From Chitinophagales bacterium (GTDB lineage Bacteria > Bacteroidota > Bacteroidia > Chitinophagales > UBA2359): DNA of 7,186 nt. Location of the stretch: NCBI GenBank assembly GCA_020631035.1, contig JAHDIA010000312.1, positions 1-7,186 of the forward strand. Reading direction: 5' to 3'. Below, in pieces: positions 1 through 5,567 of the stretch. The notes beneath the pieces were generated by a model. It ran no database searches. It saw nothing but the letters and a program-made list of their open reading frames with translations, and was not told where the DNA came from. A program made the translations under genes and the position numbers. The number at the start of each line of letters is the position of its first letter. Position 1 is the stretch's first letter.

Positions 1-66
1 GCATGGTCAAAATGTTAAGAAATTTATTTTACAGTGTACTTAATGTCAAAGGACGTATATTATTAT

Positions 67-89
67 AATCATCATTACAAATGATGATT
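67..89. repeat. Perfect 10-bp inverted repeat (hairpin)
   Basis: The arm AATCATCATT (67-76) is repeated in exact reverse complement as AATGATGATT (80-89) around a 3-base centre. It lies in the gene-free stretch 1-212. No T-run follows on either side, so it does not look like a standard intrinsic terminator. It could be a protein-binding palindrome or a leftover from an upstream unit cut off by the window edge. The pairing is certain; the function is unknown. Confidence 0.5.
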
Positions 90-127
90 GATTGGGCTGC
101 AGATTGAATGATTATACTTCAAATATA

Positions 128-181
128 TTTATACCTACGGTTTCCTAATTTTGTATAGATTTAGGAGATTGTAGGTATAAA
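128..181. promoter_or_regulatory. Long palindrome upstream of the BNR-repeat gene
   Basis: The outer arms TTTATACCTAC (128-138) and GTAGGTATAAA (171-181) are perfect reverse complements. The inner arms TCCTAA (143-148) and TTAGGA (161-166) are too. The four bases between them on each side (139-142 and 167-170) pair through one A-T pair and three G-T wobbles. As RNA this is one 21-bp stem with a 12-base loop (149-160). It ends 31 bases before the start codon of the BNR gene. A -7-like promoter box overlaps the inner left arm and loop, which suggests an operator over a promoter. Alternatives are a leader hairpin or a terminator of a gene left of the window; the T-rich tail after it (184-190) is weak for the latter. 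Confidence 0.5.
146..153 (+). promoter_or_regulatory. Possible -7 box (TAATTTTG) of the BNR-repeat gene
   Basis: TAATTTTG matches the Bacteroidota -7 consensus TAnnTTTG and lies 59 bases before the ATG at 213. No TTTG or TTG sits at the usual -33 distance, so half of the expected promoter is missing. In DNA this AT-rich such a match can arise by chance. Its place at the centre of the palindrome 128-181 makes it worth recording. Confidence 0.35.
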
Positions 182-212
182 CCTTTTATTTCTAAAATCT
201 AATCAAAACCTA

Positions 213-3200
213 ATGCAAATGAAAAAAGTATACCTCCTGCTTTTTAATCTACTTATTATATTTACTGGATACACTGAATTAAATGCCCAAGAATCGAGTA
301 CCAAAAAAATGTCGGGTAAGGCATTGTATGGTGGACTCAAAGCTCGACAAATAGGACCTGCCGTAATGAGTGGGCGTATCACCACCTTAGATGCTGTTAA
401 AAGCAGTCCCGAAATTTTATATATAGGCTCAGGCAGTGGTGGCGTATGGAAGTCAATCAGTGGTGGGGCTTCATTTAGACCTGTATTTGATGAGTATACT
501 CAAGCCATTGGAAAAGTAGTCATCGACCAAGCACATCCCGATACTGTTTGGGTTGGAACAGGTGAACCTTGGGTCAGAAACAGTGTCTCCATTGGAACGG
601 GTATTTACAAAACAACCGATGGTGGTACCAACTGGCAACATATGGGACTCAAAGATTCTGAACGTATAGCCGACATCATCATTCATCCCAAAGATCCCAA
701 TATTGTATATGTGGCAGTGATGGGGCATTTGTGGAATGCCAACGAAGAGCGTGGTATTTACAAAACAACCGATGGGGGAACCAATTGGCAGAAAATATTT
801 TACATAGACGAAAATACGGGTTGTTCTGATTTGGATATTGATCCTGAAAATCCCGACATTTTGTATGCCACTATGTGGAGTTATCGCAGACAGCCTTGGA
901 CTTTTGATTCGGGATACAATGGCAAAAGTGGTGTCTACAAAAGTACCGATGGTGGAAGCAATTGGAAAACCATTCACAATGGTTTGCCTCAAGATACATT
1001 GGGTAGAATGGCAATAGCTGTTGCGCCCTCTGATGGACAAACTGTTTATTTGACAGTAGAGGTAAAAGACAAAGATGGCAAGGGTTTGTACAAATCGACA
1101 GATGGTGGCAACAGTTGGAAATTTGTCAGCAATGATTTTAATACCACTGTTCGTCCGTTTTATTTTTCTCATATGGTGGTTGATCCCAAAGACAAAGATG
1201 TTTTGTACAAATGTGGATTGAACCTCATCATTAGTGAAGATGGGGGCGACCGTTTTAGAAGTGTTGGTAGTGGAGTACACTCCGACATCCATGCTGTTTG
1301 GGTAGATCCCAACAATACCAAACACGTTTTTATTGGAACCGATGGAGGAGTATACGAATCATTTGATAGAGGCTACACATTTAAAATGTTTATGAATTTG
1401 CCACTGGGGCAGTTCTACCGCATCAGTGTCGATATGGATAAGCCTTACAACATTTATGGAGGTTTACAAGACAATGGTTCTTGGTATGGTCCTTCGCAAA
1501 AAGCAGGCGGTATTGGCAATGACGATTGGGAATTCTCTTTTGGAGGAGATGGTTTTTATTCTTTTAGACATCCCACAGATAAAGATATTATTTTCTCTGA
1601 ATACCAAGGAGGGAACTTGGTACGCTACAACAAAAAAACAGGACGTGCCAAGGAAATCAAACCCTTTCCAGAAAATTCCGATGATAAATATAGATTCAAT
1701 TGGAATACGCCCATTCATTTGAGTCCAAACAATAATGAAAAGATGTATTTTGCCTCTCAGTATTTGTTTATGTCAACTGACAGAGGGGATACTTGGGAAA
1801 CCATTTCTCCAGACTTAACCACCAATGATCCTAAAAAACAAGAACAGGAAAAGTCGGGTGGTTTGTCAATTGACAACTCAACCGCCGAGAACCACTGTAC
1901 TATTTATACTGTTGCCGAATCGCCCAAAAATGAAAAAGTCATTTGGGTTGGAACCGATGATGGCAATGTTCAAGTGAGCAAGAATGGTGGAAAAAAATGG
2001 AACAATGTGGTTAAGAATGTGCCCGAATTGCCTGCCAATACTTGGGTAACAGCGATTGAACCCTCTAGTTATGATGAGAACACTGCCTTTGTTTGTTTTG
2101 ATGGACATAGAACAGGGGACAAGCAAACCTATATTTACAAAACAGAAGACTTGGGAAAAACTTGGACAAGTTTGATAACGGAGGATTTAGAAGGTTATGC
2201 TTTGTCTGTCAGACAAGACTTTAAAAATCCCGATTTGATTTTCTTGGGAACAGAGTTCGGTTTGTATGTAAGCATTGATGGAGGAAAATCTTGGAGCCGT
2301 TTTGAAAACAATGTACCCAAGGTCGGTGTGAGAGATATGGTAATTCACCCAAGAGACGATGCTTTGGTAATGGGTACACACGGAAGAGGTGTGATTATCA
2401 TAGACGACATCAATCCCATTAGACAAATTAAGCCAGAGGTAATGGCAGAAAAAGTCCTCTTTTTAGAAAACAAACCATTGGTTTTGCGTGATCCTGGTGC
2501 TGGTGGAGGCTGGTTTGGTGGAGCAGGTAACTTTGTTGCAGAGAACCCAAGTTCAGCAGCTCAAATTATCTATTTTATGAACAAGCGTCATACTTTTGGT
2601 AAGATGTTTTTAGAGGTGTACAACGACAAAGATGAATTGATTAAGACTTTGCCAGCAGGTAAGAGTGCAGGCATCAATGTGGTTGAAATGCCCACCCAGA
2701 TGAAAAAGCCCAAGGCGGCTCCGACCAACAATCGTATGGCATTGTTTGGAACCTTGTTTGGCCCCAATTTGCCAGCGGGAAAATACAAGGTGAAAATGAT
2801 CAAAGGTAAGGACGAATATTGGAGTTCGTTTGAGTTGCAAAATGATCCTGATTCGCCTTATAGTCAGAATGATAGAGATGTGCAAAGTGAAGCAACCTTT
2901 AAGCTCTATGATATGACTGAAGAGTTGGCGCATATTTACCACACTTCGGGAGAAATGGAGGAAAAGGCAATAGAAGCCGCAGCCAAAAACAAAGATTTGT
3001 CTGAGAAACTGACTGCCTTTGCTGATAAGGTCAAAGAGTTCAGCAGTGGCTTGGTTGCTTTGGGTGGTGATTTTTATGTAGACGAAGACGAGCGCATAGC
3101 TGAAAGGATTTCAGATTTGTATCGTCAGGTAAGTGGTTTCCCTGGACGTCCATCTAATTCACAATTGAGCCGAATTGAGACTTTGGCAAAAGATTTTGCA

Positions 3201-3326
3201 AAAGTTAGATCAACTTATGATACTTTGGTCAATACTGATTTAAAAGCAATTAATGAAGTTTTGAAAGGAGTCGATATGAAAAGCATTGAATTGACTTCTT
3301 TCAAAAAGTTTGTAGAAGATAAATAA
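213..3326 (+). CDS. Secreted sortilin/VPS10-like BNR (Asp-box) repeat beta-propeller protein
   Basis: This 1037-residue protein belongs to the large Bacteroidota family usually annotated as BNR-repeat 'glycosyl hydrolase' or sortilin-like (VPS10) protein; no enzyme activity should be assumed. Residues 1-25 form a signal peptide (MQMKK, hydrophobic core, cleavage likely after TELNA), so it acts outside the cytoplasm. About ten Asp-box motifs (S/T-x-D-x-G-x-x-W/F) mark propeller blades, with the Asp, or Asn at 591, near residues 136, 187, 246, 297, 343, 385, 523, 591, 646 and 689. The family signature THGRG is at 722-726, followed by a Gly-rich loop (about 762-774), a beta-sandwich-like segment with PAGKY (854-858), and a helical charged tail from about 885. 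The length is typical. No type IX secretion tail is evident. The ATG at 213 is used; an ATG two codons later (219) is equally plausible. There is no Shine-Dalgarno motif. The gene stands alone, with its own terminator. Confidence 0.9.
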   Translation: MQMKKVYLLLFNLLIIFTGYTELNAQESSTKKMSGKALYGGLKARQIGPAVMSGRITTLDAVKSSPEILYIGSGSGGVWKSISGGASFRPVFDEYTQAIGKVVIDQAHPDTVWVGTGEPWVRNSVSIGTGIYKTTDGGTNWQHMGLKDSERIADIIIHPKDPNIVYVAVMGHLWNANEERGIYKTTDGGTNWQKIFYIDENTGCSDLDIDPENPDILYATMWSYRRQPWTFDSGYNGKSGVYKSTDGGSNWKTIHNGLPQDTLGRMAIAVAPSDGQTVYLTVEVKDKDGKGLYKSTDGGNSWKFVSNDFNTTVRPFYFSHMVVDPKDKDVLYKCGLNLIISEDGGDRFRSVGSGVHSDIHAVWVDPNNTKHVFIGTDGGVYESFDRGYTFKMFMNLPLGQFYRISVDMDKPYNIYGGLQDNGSWYGPSQKAGGIGNDDWEFSFGGDGFYSFRHPTDKDIIFSEYQGGNLVRYNKKTGRAKEIKPFPENSDDKYRFNWNTPIHLSPNNNEKMYFASQYLFMSTDRGDTWETISPDLTTNDPKKQEQEKSGGLSIDNSTAENHCTIYTVAESPKNEKVIWVGTDDGNVQVSKNGGKKWNNVVKNVPELPANTWVTAIEPSSYDENTAFVCFDGHRTGDKQTYIYKTEDLGKTWTSLITEDLEGYALSVRQDFKNPDLIFLGTEFGLYVSIDGGKSWSRFENNVPKVGVRDMVIHPRDDALVMGTHGRGVIIIDDINPIRQIKPEVMAEKVLFLENKPLVLRDPGAGGGWFGGAGNFVAENPSSAAQIIYFMNKRHTFGKMFLEVYNDKDELIKTLPAGKSAGINVVEMPTQMKKPKAAPTNNRMALFGTLFGPNLPAGKYKVKMIKGKDEYWSSFELQNDPDSPYSQNDRDVQSEATFKLYDMTEELAHIYHTSGEMEEKAIEAAAKNKDLSEKLTAFADKVKEFSSGLVALGGDFYVDEDERIAERISDLYRQVSGFPGRPSNSQLSRIETLAKDFAKVRSTYDTLVNTDLKAINEVLKGVDMKSIELTSFKKFVEDK

Positions 3327-3356
3327 TTTAAATTATTTATTTTGAAGAAAAACATC

Positions 3357-3388
3357 AAAGCCCCAGTCGATTTCGGCTGGGGCTTTTT
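3357..3388 (+). terminator. Intrinsic terminator of the BNR-repeat gene
   Basis: The arm AAAGCCCCAG (3357-3366) pairs with CTGGGGCTTT (3377-3386). Three more inner pairs, one of them a wobble, close on the loop ATTT (3370-3373). The stem is 13 bp with a GC-rich core and runs into TTTTT. It begins 30 bases after the stop codon at 3326. The A-run on the left side gives only a weak signal for the other strand. Confidence 0.9.
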
Positions 3389-3700
3389 AGTTGTAAATGA
3401 ATGTGTTATAAGTCATATGTGTTTTTTACTTGTAATTAAATAAGAATTTATTTTAAAAAAAAATACGTGCTTTTTGTATCCTTTTTTACTAGGGTTCGTA
3501 AAAGTGTAGTGTTTCGTGTGATGATCCCTCCTCAAAATCACCATTCCCTTAAAAAGTTTTATATCCCTGTACAATTGACAAAGTGCAATTAATATTTAAA
3601 ATGAATTAGGTAAATCCTCTTTGTTTTCTCGCTAATTGATTTAAAATATTTGATTGTACAAATGCGCTAAATGTTTTTTCTAATAAAATAAATTACTGTT
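3389..3700. other. Non-coding, AT-rich gap before the GG-leader peptide gene
   Basis: About 310 bases lie between the terminator and the next gene. No convincing gene, RNA gene or strong hairpin is seen. The stretch includes an A-run near 3455-3463 and T-rich tracts. A possible promoter lies at 3620-3652. A short open frame of 23 codons at 3521-3592 has no supporting features. The gap is long for this window and could hold regulatory DNA or a small RNA that sequence reading alone cannot show. Confidence 0.4.
3620..3652 (+). promoter_or_regulatory. Possible promoter of the GG-leader peptide gene
   Basis: TTTG at 3620-3623 could be the -33 element. AATATTTG at 3645-3652 is one mismatch from the -7 consensus TAnnTTTG, with a 21-base spacer, as expected for Bacteroidota. 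Transcription would begin near 3659, giving a leader of about 40 bases before the ATG at 3701. The match is moderate and the region is AT-rich. Confidence 0.35.
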
Positions 3701-3907
3701 ATGAATTTGAACAATTTTATAGAATTGAAATTGAGTGAGAAAGAATTAGTTAATGTACAAGGTGGAAAAAGTGTACCACAAATACTAATCATAGTGCCAG
3801 CTCCTAAAGAAGAAGATGAAGGAGAAGACGAAGAAGGAACAGAGGGGAGAATTGTTGTAAATACAATGGGCTTAGAGAAGTCTAAGGGAAGTAGGGCAAA
3901 AGCTTAA
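3701..3907 (+). CDS. Double-glycine-leader peptide precursor with hydrophobic/acidic/basic core
   Basis: This is a 68-residue peptide. Residues 1-22 match the double-glycine (bacteriocin-type) leader pattern: LKLSEKELVNVQGG (9-22), with the LS-x-x-E-L and V-x-GG spacing read by PCAT-type peptidase/ABC exporters. Cleavage after Gly22 would free a 46-residue core with three parts: a Pro-bounded hydrophobic stretch (25-35), an acidic run with nine Asp/Glu in twelve residues (37-48), and a Lys/Arg-rich end (60-67). It has no Cys, so disulfides or lanthionine rings are excluded. Thr47, Thr55, Ser24, Ser61, Ser64, Lys and many Glu/Asp would allow ester or amide cross-links of the graspetide kind, but that is speculation. 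The ATG at 3701 follows an A/T-rich leader without a Shine-Dalgarno motif. It has its own terminator; no exporter, maturase or immunity gene is nearby. The gene call is good and the leader assignment likely; the product's role is unknown. Confidence 0.75.
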   Translation: MNLNNFIELKLSEKELVNVQGGKSVPQILIIVPAPKEEDEGEDEEGTEGRIVVNTMGLEKSKGSRAKA

Positions 3908-3982
3908 TTTTAAAACTAAGAATATCTAATTGCATTTTTAGCATTAGAATTAAAAATTAAATTTAGTTTGCTGTTTCAAATA

Positions 3983-4030
3983 AGCAGAACATTTTTGATA
4001 GATGATCAATGAATGTTCTGCTATTTTTTT
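3983..4030 (+). terminator. Intrinsic terminator of the GG-leader peptide gene
   Basis: AGCAGAACATT (3983-3993) pairs perfectly with AATGTTCTGCT (4012-4022). Inside the loop TTGAT (3995-3999) pairs with ATCAA (4005-4009), extending the hairpin. A run of seven T (4024-4030) follows on the plus strand. The hairpin starts 75 bases after the stop codon at 3907. It lies between convergent genes; read on the minus strand no T-run follows, so it mainly serves the plus-strand gene. Confidence 0.85.
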
Positions 4031-4062
4031 ATATTCTTTTGGTGGAAATTCGATATAAGCAA

Positions 4063-4740
4063 TTAATTACTCTGTAAATACCGCTTTACCATATTGATAT
4101 TAGATTTTTTCCAAGCATCTAAATCTAGTTTGGGAATACCAAACTGAGGAATGCCTTCTTTTAGTTCAGGGAAAAACAAAATATCCGAGCCTATAGAAAA
4201 GGCCCATATATTGGTAAATATTAATAAAGACGAATCTTTGCAACCAATGCTACCATCCTCTTTGCCTTCTTGAATGAGCACAATCAATTTCGTTGCAGGT
4301 GTCCATTGTAATCGCTGCAATTCTTCAAAATCTTTGCTGGCTTTCATACGTTCAGTGATGCCCTTATATTGTTGACTACGGGACATACTGATAACCCTCG
4401 AAATGTAACTCGAAAATATTTCTTGAAAAGGCAAATCACTGTGCATAGTATCTAAGTAATATTCCATAACAGACAATATTTTATCCAAGCCAGTGGCATC
4501 TTTTGCACTATGTTCCAATCCATTATCTATTGCTGTTATGTTGCGTCTACTTGCTTCTAGAATAACTGATATATACAGTTCATCCTTGTTTTTAAAGTAA
4601 AAATACAAATTGCCCACACTCAATTGGACTTCTTGGGCAATGTCTACCATTTTGGTACTACCATAGCCTTTGGTGGCAAATAATTTTACAGCGGCATTGA
4701 TGATTTCCTTTTCTCGTTTCTGTCTTTCCTGCAATCCCAT
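4063..4740 (-). CDS. TetR/AcrR-family transcriptional regulator
   Basis: This 225-residue protein has the usual TetR length. The N-terminal DNA-binding domain is clear: a first helix (about 8-24, with EIINAAVKLFATKGY), then the helix-turn-helix (about 29-50) ending in the family signature GNLYFYFKNKDEL (43-55). Residues from about 60 on form the variable ligand-binding and dimer domain, which does not reveal the ligand. The ATG at 4740 is chosen; an in-frame TTG two codons upstream (4746) would only add Met-Asn and is less likely. No Shine-Dalgarno motif is present. It is divergent from the exported protein at 4842, and the gap of 101 bases holds a perfect palindrome that is a good TetR-type operator. 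It therefore probably controls that neighbour and perhaps itself. The family is certain; the target is inferred. Confidence 0.93.
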   Translation of the reverse strand: MGLQERQKREKEIINAAVKLFATKGYGSTKMVDIAQEVQLSVGNLYFYFKNKDELYISVILEASRRNITAIDNGLEHSAKDATGLDKILSVMEYYLDTMHSDLPFQEIFSSYISRVISMSRSQQYKGITERMKASKDFEELQRLQWTPATKLIVLIQEGKEDGSIGCKDSSLLIFTNIWAFSIGSDILFFPELKEGIPQFGIPKLDLDAWKKSNINMVKRYLQSN

Positions 4741-4812
4741 ATTCAAAATTTAATTTAAAGGCAAAAATGCAAAAAATAATGCGATTAAGTAAGAATAAAA
4801 GCATAACTTCGT

Positions 4813-4828
4813 TTGAATAAATATTCAA
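4813..4828. promoter_or_regulatory. Palindromic operator, likely for the divergent TetR regulator
   Basis: TTGAATA-AA-TATTCAA is a perfect 7+7 palindrome with a 2-base centre, the size of a typical TetR-family operator. It ends 13 bases before the ATG at 4842 and lies 72 bases from the regulator's ATG. The inner ten bases AATAAATATT (4816-4825) recur at 4832-4841, touching the start codon, so a second half-site is possible. A weak -7-like box, TTCGTTTG (4808-4815), overlaps it, so binding would block the rightward promoter. The palindrome is certain; the binding partner is inferred from position. Confidence 0.6.
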
Positions 4829-4841
4829 TTCAATAAATATT

Positions 4842-5321
4842 ATGAAGTTATATGCTTTTATAATAGCATTGGGGTTTGTTTTTACACTTTCTTCTCAAGC
4901 GCAGAATTGTGAAATTCCCCAGGCTTTGGCTGAGGGCACTTTTGATGTGCAAGTCCCACCCAATATTTTTCAAAAAGGTGTATATGGGCAACAAGTCTCA
5001 CATCTCAAGGCTCCAAAAACCAGTACAGAGGTTAACAAAGTGGACTTTATGGAATGTTCGGGTTACTTACCCAATAGAGCCAAAATTACACAAATTAAAA
5101 TCATCGCTGTTTCAGGCTTACCTCAAGGACTTAATTGGTATTGTGATACGGATGATTGTTCTTGGAAAGGGAATGCGGCAGGTTGTTTTTTTATAGAGGG
5201 AACAACAGATGATATTGGAACCTTCCCACTCGAAATTGTTGCAGAAGGTACTGGCTCATTGTTTGGCATCAGTAAGACCTATACCTGTTATCTTAGAGAT
5301 TATCGAGTTGTGGTAGAATAA
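4842..5321 (+). CDS. Small exported six-cysteine protein of unknown function
   Basis: This is a 159-residue protein with a clear signal peptide (MKLYAFIIALGFVFTLSSQA, cleavage likely after Ala20). Cys23 follows Gln-Asn, which does not fit a lipobox, so it is probably soluble in the periplasm or secreted. The mature part has six Cys (23, 72, 101, 106, 115, 149), an even number that suggests up to three disulfides. Four of them surround or follow a GLPQGLNWYC segment (96-101 region) reminiscent of putative Ig-like or cadherin-like domains ('GLP-x-GL'), and the rest looks beta-rich. No type IX sorting tail or catalytic motif is visible. It is not recognised as a named family. The divergent TetR gene and the palindrome before its start suggest controlled expression. 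The ATG at 4842 is the only start that keeps the signal peptide. Confidence 0.8.
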   Translation: MKLYAFIIALGFVFTLSSQAQNCEIPQALAEGTFDVQVPPNIFQKGVYGQQVSHLKAPKTSTEVNKVDFMECSGYLPNRAKITQIKIIAVSGLPQGLNWYCDTDDCSWKGNAAGCFFIEGTTDDIGTFPLEIVAEGTGSLFGISKTYTCYLRDYRVVVE

Positions 5322-5340
5322 TTTGATTTAAAATTGAAGA

Positions 5341-5550
5341 AGGATTAGGAGCAAAGGTTAGAGTGCTTCGTCGCTACTTCTTTGCTCGCTATCTGCTGCT
5401 ACTCCTCGCTTGGTTTCGACAGACTCACCAAGCGATTGAACCGCAAAACGAAAGTTTCACCTTTGCGCTAGCTGAGCCTGTCAATGACCACAAGGTGGCT
5501 GAGCCTGTCGAAGCCCCGCTGTGGGGTATCCGCTACTATCGAGGCTATTT
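5341..5550. repeat. REP-like composite of palindromic and direct repeats
   Basis: This stretch is clearly richer in G+C than its flanks. GAGCAAAG (5349-5356) pairs with CTTTGCTC (5380-5387). TCGCTTGGT (5406-5414) pairs with ACCAAGCGA (5427-5435). GCTGAGCCTGTC occurs at 5471-5482 and again at 5498-5509, and an imperfect inverted copy (GGTTTCGACAGACTCACC) lies at 5412-5429. A small CCCC/GGGG hairpin lies at 5514-5526. The GGCTGAGCCTGTCGAAG-type sequence resembles intergenic REP-like repeats I know from many bacterial genomes. It sits between the ends of two convergent genes, the usual place for such elements. Open frames across it are artefacts of the repeat. Confidence 0.7.
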
Positions 5551-5567
5551 TAGAGCATTCACTCATT

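Noticed and set aside
120..127. TATATTTG on the minus strand, a match to the -7 consensus pointing left
   Set aside because: There is no -33 partner and no gene to its left in the window; AT-rich DNA gives such matches by chance.
471..1325. Long minus-strand open frame inside the BNR gene
   Set aside because: It is the shadow of the Asp-box repeats on the opposite strand; the plus-strand protein has a signal peptide and family motifs throughout.
3521..3592. 23-codon open frame starting ATGATCCCTCC in the gap before the GG-leader peptide
   Set aside because: It has no promoter match, no leader or signal features and ordinary composition; a frame this short is expected by chance.
3568..3660. 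Inverted pair TGTACAAT (3568-3575) / ATTGTACA (3653-3660)
   Set aside because: Eight bases separated by 77 bases in AT-rich DNA is within chance, and no further pairing extends it.
4741..4746. TTG start for the TetR regulator at 4746
   Set aside because: It would add only Met-Asn before an ATG at 4740 that fits the family's N-terminus; TTG starts are uncommon.
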